The notes under the pieces were generated by a model. That model saw only the letters and a list, made by a program, of their open reading frames with translations. It was not told the origin of the DNA and searched no databases. This document shows positions 7,666 to 16,306 of a stretch of 48,137 bases of DNA, piece by piece (within the stretch, counting starts at the first letter, position 1; every line of letters starts with the position of its first letter). Position numbers and translations under genes: made by a program. Source of the stretch: Candidatus Gastranaerophilales bacterium (GTDB lineage Bacteria > Cyanobacteriota > Vampirovibrionia > Gastranaerophilales > Gastranaerophilaceae); assembly GCA_944325705.1 (NCBI GenBank), contig CALVBB010000017.1, forward strand, positions 1-48,137. The letters run 5' to 3'.

Positions 7666-9254
7666 TAGTCAATTATTATTTCTTTTTCGTTTTTGTAAGT
7701 TACATATCCTAAATTTGCCTTAGGCGGTTTTCTAAGGTATTTTCTTTTGGTATAAATTACTCCTATTTTAGACGATTCCGGTGCAGATGAATGTTCTTTT
7801 GCAATCTTTGCGCACTGTAAAATGATTTTATCCGGCGGATTATCTCCTTTTAAAAGTACGTGTGAGCCCGCGCAGTCTTTTGTATGGAACCACAAATCTT
7901 CATCTTTTGCGAGTTTTGAGATTATGTAATCATTCTGGCGGTTGTTTTTGCCGATAAAAATAGTAAAACCGTCAAGTTCTAATTTCTCCGGCTCAATAGC
8001 CTTGCGTTTTTCAATTTTTTCGTTTTCGTCAGGCATGAGTTCTGATTTTATTTCCAGTAAATCCGTGATTTCTTTTGCTGTTTCCAGTGAATATAAAACC
8101 TGTTCAAAATAGGCAAGATTTTCAGAAATTTGTTCTTTCATTTCTGTCGATTTTTGCAGCGAAATTTTCCCTTTGTTATAGAGTTTATAGAATTTATTTG
8201 CGTTTTCTTTCAGTGTTCTTGTGTTATCAAGTTCAATTGTAATATTTTTATTGTTTTCGTAATCAAAAACATCAATAGATGATGAAAAATCTTTGTTATT
8301 ATAGAGATTTGCCATAATCAAATCTCCGAAAAGACGGTATTTATTTGAATTTTCTTCTCTTTTTAGCTGAACATCTATTTTAGCAAGTGAATTGTTTAAT
8401 TTTTTAATTTTTTGGCCGGTAAACGACAAAAGGTGCGATTTTATGGTTTGGAATTTATCTGTTTCCTGATAGTGTGTAAAATAATTATCAATCATGTCGT
8501 TTACGGAATTTTGCGGCAGAGGATTTTTCAGGAGTTCTTTATAAAGAGAAAACTCTTTATAATCCGATGATATTGCAGGAGAGATATTTTTCAGACTGAT
8601 AAAATCCTTCAATTTTGCAAGCGGAACATTTTTACACTGCTCTGCAAAAGATTTTGAAAACCAGAAAAAATCTTTTGAAAGCGTTTCGTAGTCAATTTCG
8701 CCGTTGTAGTTCAGTATGTCTGATTTAATTTGTTTTGGCGGATAAATATAAGGAAGCGTGCCTGCCATTTCTCTGACGCTGCTCTTTTCAGCCCCGACAT
8801 TATGGGCGCAGCCTATAATTACATTTGTGTCATCGTTGTATAAAATTACGTTCGAGTGCTTGCCCATAAGTTCAACGGCCAGGCAGAGGTAAATTTTTTC
8901 CGAAAGTTCGTTAAAGGTTTCTATATAAAATTCCAGAATCCTTTCGTAAGGCGGCTGTTTTACCGCGCAGATTTTTGAATTTTCGAGATATTTTCTCAAA
9001 AGCATGCAAAACATAGGCGGTTTTTTAGGTATTTCAATCATTCTGCGGTTTTCGTTTTCTTTGCTCATAAAGCACAGGTGGTGAAACTGAGGATTAATAT
9101 TCACGTAAAATTTTCGCATCTGTGCGTTATTTCTTATGAAAAACACAAGTTCCCGTCTTGTAGGCTGCTGAATTTTTTGTATCCTTGCACCCGTCAGAAA
9201 TTCTGTATTTTCTTCTATAAATGCTTTTAATGTTAAGCTGTCAAACGTAATCAT
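7665..9254 (-). CDS. rqcH: Rqc2/RqcH-type ribosome quality-control protein (NFACT family)
   Basis: The protein has 529 residues. The NFACT-N domain (E-L-M-G-K-H-S-N at about 149-156), a central coiled coil (about 280-400) and a C-terminal NFACT-R domain with L-W-F-H-T-K-D-C-A-G-S-H-V are all present. Members bind stalled 50S subunits and recruit tRNA-Ala to add alanine tails; older annotations call them fibronectin-binding proteins. The usual Asp-Arg pair near residue 98 appears here as Y-E-R. No Shine-Dalgarno is visible; instead TACAAT lies 6 bp before the ATG, which predicts a leaderless mRNA. The Y-family polymerase follows in a coupled arrangement. Confidence 0.92.
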   Translation of the reverse strand: MITFDSLTLKAFIEENTEFLTGARIQKIQQPTRRELVFFIRNNAQMRKFYVNINPQFHHLCFMSKENENRRMIEIPKKPPMFCMLLRKYLENSKICAVKQPPYERILEFYIETFNELSEKIYLCLAVELMGKHSNVILYNDDTNVIIGCAHNVGAEKSSVREMAGTLPYIYPPKQIKSDILNYNGEIDYETLSKDFFWFSKSFAEQCKNVPLAKLKDFISLKNISPAISSDYKEFSLYKELLKNPLPQNSVNDMIDNYFTHYQETDKFQTIKSHLLSFTGQKIKKLNNSLAKIDVQLKREENSNKYRLFGDLIMANLYNNKDFSSSIDVFDYENNKNITIELDNTRTLKENANKFYKLYNKGKISLQKSTEMKEQISENLAYFEQVLYSLETAKEITDLLEIKSELMPDENEKIEKRKAIEPEKLELDGFTIFIGKNNRQNDYIISKLAKDEDLWFHTKDCAGSHVLLKGDNPPDKIILQCAKIAKEHSSAPESSKIGVIYTKRKYLRKPPKANLGYVTYKNEKEIIID

Positions 9255-9260
9255 AAGATA

Positions 9261-9269
9261 ATTGTAGCA
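9261..9269 (-). promoter_or_regulatory. Extended -10 of rqcH (leaderless start)
   Basis: On the minus strand TGCTACAAT ends six bases before the ATG at 9254, so the normal -10 to +1 distance places transcription start on the A of the start codon. No -35 match is needed with a TGn extension. Confidence 0.6.
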
Positions 9270-9340
9270 TGAAATAAGGTTTAATCTTTTCTTTTTAGCC
9301 TTTTTAAGTGTAAACTGCTATAATGACAAATCAAGACGAT

Positions 9341-9369
9341 TTGCATAAATCCAAAATATATGCTATAAT
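9341..9369 (+). promoter_or_regulatory. Promoter of nfeD-SPFH operon
   Basis: TTGCAT (9341-9346), a 17-bp spacer and TATAAT (9364-9369), preceded by TGC, form a strong extended promoter. A second TGCTATAAT lies at 9316-9324 and may be an additional start. Confidence 0.75.
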
Positions 9370-9402
9370 CACCGTTGTATTAATAAACAGGAGTTTTATA
9401 TT

Positions 9403-9831
9403 ATGCTTTTATGGCAGATTTATTCAATAGTAGGCGTTGTGTGTATTATTCTTGAAATACTTGTTCCTTCAATGTTTTTTCTTAATCTTTCGATTGCAGG
9501 TTTTATCACGGCAGTAATTTCTCTGTTTATCCATGACAGTAATATGCTTGCCGTAGATTTTCTGGCACTGTCGGTGGTTTCTATTTTTGTGTTAAGACCG
9601 CTGCTTTTGAGAACCATTAAGCCTTCAAAGGATAAAGAAACAGGTGTTCAAGCTGAATATATAGGTAAAATTGTGAAGGTTATTGAGCCTGTAAATAAAT
9701 ATAAAGGCGCTATTACAATTTATGATGAACGCTGGGATGCCAGAGTTGAAAATGACGATGAAATCCCTGCGGGAACCGAGGTTCGGATTGTCAAAAATGA
9801 CAGTCTGGTTATGTACGTAGAAAGGATATAA
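9403..9831 (+). CDS. NfeD-like membrane protein
   Basis: This short NfeD-type protein of 142 residues has two or three N-terminal transmembrane segments (about 4-27, 30-46, 48-66) and a C-terminal OB-fold domain (about 83-140). That domain has G-K-I-V-K-V-I-E and W-D-A-R-V-E-N-D-D-E-I-P-A-G, the classic NfeD pattern. AGGAG precedes the ATG. It is three bases upstream of an SPFH protein, the standard partnership in which NfeD and stomatin-like proteins organise membrane domains and quality control. Confidence 0.9.
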   Translation: MLLWQIYSIVGVVCIILEILVPSMFFLNLSIAGFITAVISLFIHDSNMLAVDFLALSVVSIFVLRPLLLRTIKPSKDKETGVQAEYIGKIVKVIEPVNKYKGAITIYDERWDARVENDDEIPAGTEVRIVKNDSLVMYVERI

Positions 9832-9834
9832 ATT

Positions 9835-10806
9835 ATGACGATTTTATTGTGGATTTTACTTGTAGCGGTAATTATTTATATCGCAAAAGGGGTTTTGATT
9901 GTACAGCAGCAAGAAGTTATGATTATTGAGCGGCTCGGTAAGTATGAAAAAACTCTGGAATCAGGTTTGAACTTTATTATTCCGGTTTTTGAGGCTCCGC
10001 GCGGTATGGCAAAACGTGTGACACAAAGGGGGCTTGACGGTACGGTTTATTCTTATTCAAAAGAAGTTTCCAGAATTGATTTGAGAGAAACTGTTTTTGA
10101 TTTTCCGCGTCAGAACGTAATCACAAAAGATAACGTAACAATTACGATTAACGCGCTTTTGTATTATCAGATTGTGGACGCTAAAAAGGCTGTTTACGCT
10201 ATTGCAAACCTTCCGGATGCTATTGAAAAGTTAACCCAGACAACATTAAGAAACCTTGTCGGGCAGCTTGATCTGGATGAAACCCTTGTATCACGTGATA
10301 AAATTAATCAGGAATTGAGGGCAATTCTGGATGAAGCTACAAACAAATGGGGCGTAAAGGTTAACAGGGTAGAATTACAGGATATTATTCCTCCTGCTGA
10401 TATTCAAAGCTCTATGGAAAAACAGATGAAAGCAGAGCGTGACAGACGTGCCGCAATTCTTGAGGCTGAAGGTTTGAAAAAATCTGCAATCCTTAAAGCT
10501 GAAGGACAGAAAGAAGCCGCTATTAATCAGGCTGAAGGTGAAAAACAGGCTGCAATTCTAAAAGCCGAGGGTATTGCTCAGGCGCGTGTTATTGAAGCTG
10601 ACGCCGAAAAAGAAGCAATCCATAGAATTATTGATGCGCTTGCAGATAAAGGCCAGCCTGATAAATATTTGATTGCTATGAAGTATCTGGAAACACTTTC
10701 AGATATAACTACAGGTGAAAATAACAAAGTTGTTTATATGCCGTATGAAGCAACCGGAATTTTATCTTCAGTTGACGGTATTAAACAGATGTTTGATAAA
10801 AAATAA
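9835..10806 (+). CDS. SPFH/stomatin-like membrane protein (QmcA type)
   Basis: The protein has 323 residues. An N-terminal membrane helix (1-20) is followed by the SPFH/band 7 domain (I-V-Q-Q-Q-E-V-M-I-I-E-R-L-G-K-Y through P-P-A-D-I-Q at about 190). A long Ala/Glu/Lys heptad-rich helix (about 195-260, with repeated A-E-G units) and a C-terminal cap follow. These proteins oligomerise into membrane microdomain cages and regulate proteolysis. It is cotranscribed with NfeD and ends at the terminator at 10815-10841. Confidence 0.93.
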   Translation: MTILLWILLVAVIIYIAKGVLIVQQQEVMIIERLGKYEKTLESGLNFIIPVFEAPRGMAKRVTQRGLDGTVYSYSKEVSRIDLRETVFDFPRQNVITKDNVTITINALLYYQIVDAKKAVYAIANLPDAIEKLTQTTLRNLVGQLDLDETLVSRDKINQELRAILDEATNKWGVKVNRVELQDIIPPADIQSSMEKQMKAERDRRAAILEAEGLKKSAILKAEGQKEAAINQAEGEKQAAILKAEGIAQARVIEADAEKEAIHRIIDALADKGQPDKYLIAMKYLETLSDITTGENNKVVYMPYEATGILSSVDGIKQMFDKK

Positions 10807-10814
10807 TTTGTAAT

Positions 10815-10841
10815 AAAAAGGGCGGCATATCCGCCCTTTCT
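10815..10841 (+). terminator. Terminator of the nfeD-SPFH operon
   Basis: AAAGGGCGG-CATAT-CCGCCCTTT lies 10 bases after the stop codon of the SPFH gene. The stem is nine base pairs with a short T tail. Confidence 0.85.
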
Positions 10842-10898
10842 ATTACTTTTAACGGAATTTCCGGCGGCTGAGAATACAGCACAGGATTCAAGAGGGCT

Positions 10899-12158
10899 AT
10901 GTGGATTAAGAAACCTGAATTTATATTTTTAATTTTTGCTATTATTTTCGGGATAATATTTATGATAGTAACCCCGCCATACAAGGTGCCGGATGAGTCC
11001 TCTCATCTGCTCAGGGCATGTGAGGTGGCTGACGGAATTTTGTATAACAGAACTCCGGCTCAAAATGTTGAATGTGATAAGTATATTCAGAAAAATCTTT
11101 CTCTGATAAGGCCGGATGAGGTTTATCAGGTTACAGGCTATCCGCCTTTATTGTATGCGTTTTCTTCTTTAGGTTTAAATGCAGGAAAACCTTTGGGCGG
11201 AACTGTTATGTTTTATCTCGGGAGAATTTTTAATTTTCTTGTCTGGACGGCGCTAATTGCTTTTGCTATTCGAATAACTCCTGTTTTCAAGTGGCTGTTC
11301 TTTTTCACGGCGCTTCTTCCTATGTCATTATATGAGGGAATGTCTTTATCTGCAGATTCGTTTAATAATGCTTTTGCATTTCTGTTTTTTGCGTATATTT
11401 TTAAACTTATTTTTGAGAAGAAAGAACTTGAGCGGCAGGATTACGCATTGCTTGTTAGTTTGTCTGTACTGAGCGCATTTACAAAAGGTGGTATATATCC
11501 GGTATTTCTTTTCTTTTTTCTGCCTGTTAAAAAGCATAAATATTTATTTGCACTGTCATGTCTTGGGCTTGCGTTCGGCTTAATGTTCTGGTGGGCTGCT
11601 ATTAATCTGCCGTTTTACAATCCTCTGGGGGCGCCGGAATATCACAAATATATGCTTATGCACAACCCGCTTGAGTTTATTGTTCTTTATGTAAAAGCAC
11701 TTGTTTACAATTGTTTTTACTATATAAGAGGCTGTATCGGAATTCTCGGGCTTCTGGATGTCAGGTTTGCAATGCCTGTGTATATAATAACTGCTATGGT
11801 ATTTTTTACCTCATTTTTTGTGTTGCCGGAAAAGAAAATCACTAATCCTCAGAGAATTATGTCTATAGTTGTATTTTTTATGTTTTTAACAATGCTGCAC
11901 TGCGTATTGTATATAACCTGGACTCCGCAGGACAGCTATAAAGTTATAGGTTTTCAGGGAAGATATTTAATCTCTGCCCTGCCGTTTGTTTTTATCATTC
12001 TCGCACAGAACAGAAGTTATTTCGGGGAAAAGTTTCAAAATTATTATAAAATTTTTCTGGTTGTGTTTATATTTCTTCTGTTAATGTATGCCTCATGGGT
12101 ACTGGTCATGACTTATCACACACGCTGGGTAAACCCGATTTTGTATTATTTTTCATAA
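10899..12158 (+). CDS. Polytopic membrane protein, DUF2142 family
   Basis: The protein has 419 residues with about nine or ten hydrophobic helices. After the first helix comes P-P-Y-K-V-P-D-E-S-S-H-L-L-R-A, matching the conserved P-D-E-x-x-H loop of DUF2142. These proteins resemble GT-C glycosyltransferases and often occur with surface-polysaccharide genes. An acidic loop after the first helix, as here, is the likely catalytic site in GT-C folds. AGAGGG before the ATG is a modest ribosome site. The gene stands alone, so the substrate cannot be inferred. Confidence 0.82.
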   Translation: MWIKKPEFIFLIFAIIFGIIFMIVTPPYKVPDESSHLLRACEVADGILYNRTPAQNVECDKYIQKNLSLIRPDEVYQVTGYPPLLYAFSSLGLNAGKPLGGTVMFYLGRIFNFLVWTALIAFAIRITPVFKWLFFFTALLPMSLYEGMSLSADSFNNAFAFLFFAYIFKLIFEKKELERQDYALLVSLSVLSAFTKGGIYPVFLFFFLPVKKHKYLFALSCLGLAFGLMFWWAAINLPFYNPLGAPEYHKYMLMHNPLEFIVLYVKALVYNCFYYIRGCIGILGLLDVRFAMPVYIITAMVFFTSFFVLPEKKITNPQRIMSIVVFFMFLTMLHCVLYITWTPQDSYKVIGFQGRYLISALPFVFIILAQNRSYFGEKFQNYYKIFLVVFIFLLLMYASWVLVMTYHTRWVNPILYYFS

Positions 12159-12192
12159 AAAATACAAAAAACTGGTGCAATTTTTATGTTTT

Positions 12193-12201
12193 TGCTAAGA
12201 T
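12193..12201 (+). promoter_or_regulatory. Extended -10 element before aspS
   Basis: TGCTAAGAT matches the TGnTAnnnT pattern and would start transcription near 12208, giving a leader of about 27 nt that includes the ribosome site AGGAAG. No clear -35 is present. Confidence 0.45.
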
Positions 12202-12234
12202 AAAAACAGACATTTACTAGAAAAGGAAGATAAA

Positions 12235-14013
12235 ATGATTAAAACAAGAATGAAATCGCATAATTGCGGAGAGCTTAATCTGAATAACCTCGGAGAAGAA
12301 GTTGTATTATCCGGCTGGGCATCTACTATCCGTGATTTAGGCGGAATTTTATTTGTGGAATTGAGAGACAGAAGCGGATTTTTCCAGATTGTTGCAAACC
12401 CGCAGATTAACCCTGACGTTCACAAAGTTCTCGAAAAAGTCAGAACGGAATATGTTATTACAGTTAAAGGAAAGGTTTCAAAAAGACCGGAAGAAACTTA
12501 CAATGAAAAATACCCTACAGGGCAGGTTGAAATGTATCCGGAAAGCATTGAAATTTTATCAGAAGCAAAAACATTGCCGTTTGTGTTAGATGATGAAAAC
12601 GTTTCGGAAGATGTGCGCTTAAAATACAGATACCTTGACATAAGACGTGACGCTATGAAGGATAAGCTTGTCCTCCGTCATAAAATTGTTCAAGCTGCAA
12701 GAAACTATTTGAATAATTTAGATTTTCTTGAAGTTGAAACACCTATTTTGATTAAGACAACTCCTGAGGGCGCAAGAGATTATCTTGTTCCTTCTCGTGT
12801 TCAGGAAGGTAAATTCTATGCGTTACCGCAGTCTCCGCAAATTTTTAAACAGTTATTGATGGTAGGCGGACTGGAAAGATATTATCAGATTGCAAAATGC
12901 TTCCGTGATGAAGATTTGCGTGCTGACAGGCAGCCTGAATTCACACAAATTGACTTAGAGATGTCTTTTGTTGAACAGCAGGATGTTATAAGGGTTGTTG
13001 AAGGCTTAATTGTTGATACATTCAAAGCTGCAGGCGTTGAAGTTAAGCCTCCGTTTATCCAGATGCCTTGGCAGGAAGCTATGGACAGATTCGGTTCTGA
13101 TAAACCGGATACACGTTTCGGGCTGGAACTTTTTGACATAGGTGATATTATCTTAGAATCAAACTTCGAAATCGTTAAAAATACGCTTCTTAACGGTGGA
13201 ATTGTCCGCGGTATAAGAATTCCGGGCGGTGCAAAATATTCAAGAAAAGATATTGATGATATTACAAAACTCGCTGTATCATTCGGCGCGAAGGCGCTCG
13301 CTAATATTATCTACAATGAGGATGGCACAGCTAAATCTCCGGTATTAAAGTTTGTTACAGAAGAGCAGGCAAAAGCTATTCAGGAAAGAGCTGGTGCTCA
13401 GGCCGGCGATATTATCTTCTTTGTCGCTGATAAACCGAAACTAGTTTACGACATTATGGGAAGATTAAGACTGCATTTCGGCAAATCTTTAAACCTGATT
13501 GATGAGAATAAACATAACCTTCTCTGGGTTGTAGATTTCCCTATGTTTGAGTGGTCTGATGAAGAAAATCGTTATATGGCAATGCATCACCCGTTCACAT
13601 CCCCATGTCTGGAAGATCTGGATAAACTTAAATCAGGTGATTTAGGTAATGTTAAATCAATTGCTTACGATATTGTATATAACGGAACAGAACTCGGCGG
13701 CGGCAGTGTCAGAATTCACTCATCCGAAGTTCAATCCGCAATCTTCAAGGCTCTCGGATTAACCGAAGAAGAAGCAAAAGAAAAATTCGGATTTATGGTG
13801 AACGCGCTTCAATACGGAACACCTCCTCACGCAGGGCTTGCAATCGGTCTGGACAGACTTGTTGCATTGTTGGCAAGAACCGATTCTATTCGTGATGTTA
13901 TTGCGTTCCCGAAAAACTCTGGTGCGAAAGACCTTATGAGTGACGCCCCAGGTGAGGCTTCTCTGCAGCAGTTGAGAGAACTCCACTTAAAAAGTACGGT
14001 TACTCACAAATAA
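12235..14013 (+). CDS. aspS: Aspartyl-tRNA synthetase
   Basis: The protein has 592 residues, the usual length of bacterial-type AspRS. It shows the N-terminal OB-fold anticodon domain (G-W-A-S-T-I-R-D-L-G-G-I-L-F-V), class II motif 2 (F-R-D-E-D-L-R-A-D-R-Q-P-E-F-T-Q-I-D), the GAD insertion domain at about 300-410, and motif 3 (G-L-A-I-G-L-D-R-L). It charges tRNA-Asp in the cytoplasm. Whether it also charges tRNA-Asn cannot be judged here without knowing if asnS exists in the genome. AGGAAG precedes the ATG. Confidence 0.97.
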   Translation: MIKTRMKSHNCGELNLNNLGEEVVLSGWASTIRDLGGILFVELRDRSGFFQIVANPQINPDVHKVLEKVRTEYVITVKGKVSKRPEETYNEKYPTGQVEMYPESIEILSEAKTLPFVLDDENVSEDVRLKYRYLDIRRDAMKDKLVLRHKIVQAARNYLNNLDFLEVETPILIKTTPEGARDYLVPSRVQEGKFYALPQSPQIFKQLLMVGGLERYYQIAKCFRDEDLRADRQPEFTQIDLEMSFVEQQDVIRVVEGLIVDTFKAAGVEVKPPFIQMPWQEAMDRFGSDKPDTRFGLELFDIGDIILESNFEIVKNTLLNGGIVRGIRIPGGAKYSRKDIDDITKLAVSFGAKALANIIYNEDGTAKSPVLKFVTEEQAKAIQERAGAQAGDIIFFVADKPKLVYDIMGRLRLHFGKSLNLIDENKHNLLWVVDFPMFEWSDEENRYMAMHHPFTSPCLEDLDKLKSGDLGNVKSIAYDIVYNGTELGGGSVRIHSSEVQSAIFKALGLTEEEAKEKFGFMVNALQYGTPPHAGLAIGLDRLVALLARTDSIRDVIAFPKNSGAKDLMSDAPGEASLQQLRELHLKSTVTHK

Positions 14014-14020
14014 TAAAATT

Positions 14021-14049
14021 AAAAGCCCTTTTTAAAAAGGGCTTTTTTT
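14021..14049. terminator. Bidirectional terminator after aspS
   Basis: AAAAGCCCTTTTT and AAAAAGGGCTTTTTTT form a long stem with runs on both sides. The stop codon of the convergent gene at 14032 lies inside the stem, so the terminator is shared. Confidence 0.88.
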
Positions 14050-14391
14050 ATTTCTGGCGATTTTATCTTTTACTTTCTGGCTGGAAATCTTATCTATATA
14101 TTTGCCTAAAACAGTTTTCATAAATTTTGCTTTAAGATGTTCTGCGCCTTCTTCAAGTACAAGACCTGCATATTTCCCGTTTAAGAAATTAACTATTCCG
14201 GAAACTTCTCTCCCGTTATCCAATCTGGTGCTTATTTCAATGGAACCTGAAGACTGAAATATATCAGGGTATTGCACTTGTGCCTTCCGGTATATATAGT
14301 TCATCATGGATGAAAAATGTTTCGGATGATGACCTCCCGTGAAGGTCTGATTATGGCTTCTGTAATTGAAACGGGATTGTATTGAATTCAT
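14032..14391 (-). CDS. Small hypothetical protein with T-F-T-G motif
   Basis: The protein has 119 residues. The N-terminus is basic and polar, with N-Q-T-F-T-G-G-H-H-P-K-H at about 14-25, similar to the proteins at 324 and 2883. A beta-like segment around 49-85 (I-E-I-S-T-R-L-D, V-S-G-I-V-N-F) and a basic helical C-terminus follow. AAGGAG precedes the ATG. No signal peptide or known domain is seen. Function is unknown; it belongs to the same lineage-style group by its N-terminus. Confidence 0.75.
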   Translation of the reverse strand: MNSIQSRFNYRSHNQTFTGGHHPKHFSSMMNYIYRKAQVQYPDIFQSSGSIEISTRLDNGREVSGIVNFLNGKYAGLVLEEGAEHLKAKFMKTVLGKYIDKISSQKVKDKIARNKKSPF

Positions 14392-14466
14392 TAATTTATC
14401 TCCTTTGTTGTATTAAGTAGCAAAATAAATTTTTTTAACAGTATATGAAGTAATATTAATTTGTAT

Positions 14467-14472
14467 TATAAT
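14467..14472 (+). promoter_or_regulatory. -10 box of ribF (leaderless start)
   Basis: TATAAT ends six bases before the ATG at 14479, which places +1 on the A of the start codon. No ribosome site and no room for an FMN riboswitch exist. Confidence 0.6.
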
Positions 14473-14478
14473 AAAGCT

Positions 14479-15378
14479 ATGCAGATATTCACCGAATTAA
14501 ACAATAATCCTGATTTATCCCTTGCTCTCGGGTACTTTGACGGCGTACATCTGGGGCATCAGAAAGTAATCTCCACAGCCGTGAATTTTGCGCATAAAAA
14601 TGGGAATAAATCGGCAGTAATTACCTTTAAAGATCATCCGTGCTGCTTTTTTAAAGGTGTCTGTCCGAAATATATTTTGACCCGTGAGGACAGATTAAAA
14701 CATATTGAAGCCCTCGGGGTTGATTACGTGTATATTCTTGATTTTGATGAAGAGTTAAGCAGGTTTACAGCTGAAGAATATTTGAAAAAGATTTTGATAG
14801 ATAATTTTTCGCCTGTATCTATATCAACAGGGTTCAATCATTATTTCGGGGCAGAAAAATCCGGCGGGGCGGATTTGCTTGCAAAAATGCAAACTGTTTA
14901 CGGGTATAAATATTTTGAGGTTTCGCCGCAGAGGATTAATAATGAAACGATAAGCAGCACAGCAATAAGAAACTCACTCTCAAAAGGGCAGATAAAAAAT
15001 GCTAATGAAATGCTCGGTTACAATTTTACTATTTCCGGAGAAGTTGTGAGAGGGCAGCAATTAGGCAGAAAAATCGGGTTCAGAACGGTAAACCTGATTT
15101 TTCCGCCGGAACTTATTGATTTGCCGTTCGGAGTGTATTCAGTAGTTGTCAGTTACGGCGGTAAGGTTTATAAAGGTATAACTAATTTTGGTATAAGACC
15201 GACAGTTTCCAATACGCATAAATGTTCTCTCGAAACTCATATCCTTGATTTTGATAAAGATATTTACGGTAAAAGAATTTCTGTTGAATTCCTAAATATG
15301 ATTAGACCGGAGAAAAAGTTTGCCTCTATAGATGAGTTGAAATCGCAGATTCTTTTCGATATATCATCAATCAGTTGA
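14479..15378 (+). CDS. ribF: Bifunctional riboflavin kinase / FAD synthetase
   Basis: The protein has 299 residues from the ATG at 14479; an upstream in-frame TTG overlaps the -10 box and is rejected. The N-terminal adenylyltransferase domain has G-Y-F-D-G-V-H-L-G-H-Q and the later I-S-S-T-A-I-R segment. The C-terminal flavokinase domain has G-R-K-I-G-F-R-T-V-N-L, where the usual P-T-A-N loop reads R-T-V-N but keeps Thr and Asn, and then G-I-T-N-F-G-I-R-P-T and L-E-T-H-I-L-D-F-D. It makes FMN and then FAD from riboflavin. Translation is predicted from a leaderless mRNA. Its stop codon overlaps the promoter of pilin B. Confidence 0.95.
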   Translation: MQIFTELNNNPDLSLALGYFDGVHLGHQKVISTAVNFAHKNGNKSAVITFKDHPCCFFKGVCPKYILTREDRLKHIEALGVDYVYILDFDEELSRFTAEEYLKKILIDNFSPVSISTGFNHYFGAEKSGGADLLAKMQTVYGYKYFEVSPQRINNETISSTAIRNSLSKGQIKNANEMLGYNFTISGEVVRGQQLGRKIGFRTVNLIFPPELIDLPFGVYSVVVSYGGKVYKGITNFGIRPTVSNTHKCSLETHILDFDKDIYGKRISVEFLNMIRPEKKFASIDELKSQILFDISSIS

Positions 15379-15403
15379 TATTTTTTGAAAAATATTTTAT
15401 AAT
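15375..15403 (+). promoter_or_regulatory. Promoter of pilin B
   Basis: TTGATA (15375-15380), a 17-bp spacer and TATAAT (15398-15403) overlap the end of ribF. The transcript would start near 15410 and carry AGGAG before the ATG at 15442. This supports 15442 as the true start of pilin B. Confidence 0.75.
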
Positions 15404-15441
15404 AAAATAAGAAACATGAAAATATAATAGGAGATGTAACT

Positions 15442-16267
15442 ATGGGAAACGCACTAATATCAAGAAAAATCGGGGGGGGGGACAAGTAGTTTAAGCTCCT
15501 TAACCAGCATTTGGCGAGGGTTTACGCTTGCCGAGGTGTTGATAACCCTTGGCATCATAGGAATTGTTGCTGCGATGACGCTTCCTACTCTTGTTAACAA
15601 TAAGCAAAATAAAGAACTTCAGACACAGTTTAAAAAAGTTTATTCTGAACTAAACCAGATGTCACGGTTGTTTTACAAAGATTACGGCATGTCTGTTTCT
15701 GAATATCTTGGAGGCACCTCAAACGGTAGTGCGACTTATCAAAAGTTTCTTAATGAAATTTTTCCGCACTATTTTAAAGGAGGGAAGGTCTTGAGCGATT
15801 GGACTTATTCAGATGTTGATGAAGAAACCGGCAGTGCAAATCTAAATGCTCTTTATCCTATTTATAATATGGTTGGAAATTCTATCGTATTTATATGTGA
15901 TAACGGCGGTTTTCAATCTGATGTGGGTGGAAGAATTTATTTGTTTAATGATGTACCGGCTTCCGGTAATAACGGTCCTATTGTCTGTGTTGATATAAAC
16001 GGTCAGAAAAAGCCTAACCGGTGGGGGTATGATTATTTTATGTTTGTATTTACAACAGACGGGTTTGTTATACCAATGGGGCAGCCTCATCCAAACAATG
16101 TGCCTGCCGGGCAAAGTGCTGTAAATCATTTTGTTACGGGTGAAGAATATTGTAAAAGATCTAATGGAAGTTATAGTCAGGAAGCATGTGCTTATTATGC
16201 GCTTGCGGATAAACATCCGTCTGAAGAGGGCAAAAATTACTGGCAGGATTTTCTTGGCAGCAAATAA
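15442..16267 (+). pseudogene. Type IV pilin-like gene B, frame-broken at a G10 tract (possible phase-variable gene)
   Basis: The promoter and AGGAG ribosome site support the ATG at 15442. Ten codons later a run of ten G (15472-15481) puts the frame into a TAG at 15487. With nine G the frame would continue as G-G-G-T-S-S-L-S-S-L-T-S-I-W-R-G and then F-T-L-A-E-V-L-I-T-L-G-I-I-G-I-V-A-A-M-T, giving a 274-residue prepilin. The downstream frame is open to 16267 and carries D-I-N-G-Q-K-K-P-N-R-W-G-Y-D, shared with the other pilins, but not the D-D-Y-P end. It could be ON/OFF phase variation, a decayed gene or a miscounted homopolymer. Without correction, no start with a ribosome site serves the pilin frame. 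Confidence 0.75.
15472..15481 (+). repeat. Homopolymer G10 inside the pilin B leader
   Basis: Ten consecutive G lie 30 bases into the gene, unusual in this AT-rich DNA. A related gene (pilin F) has G5-A-G6 at the same place. Slippage by one G would restore the pilin frame. Confidence 0.9.
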
Positions 16268-16278
16268 TATAAACAAGA

Positions 16279-16306
16279 AAAACTCCCGTTTTCGCGGGAG
16301 TTTTTT
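16279..16306. terminator. Terminator between pilin B and the XRE gene
   Basis: ACTCCCG, loop TTTTCG, CGGGAGT, then T-rich, with A4 on the left arm. It lies just past pilin B and overlaps the stop of the convergent XRE gene, so it probably serves both. Confidence 0.85.

Noticed and set aside
15472-15481. Programmed ribosomal frameshift at the G tract
   Set aside because: Pilin B and pilin F need shifts in opposite directions at equivalent tracts, which one programmed mechanism would not explain; kept only as a minor alternative.
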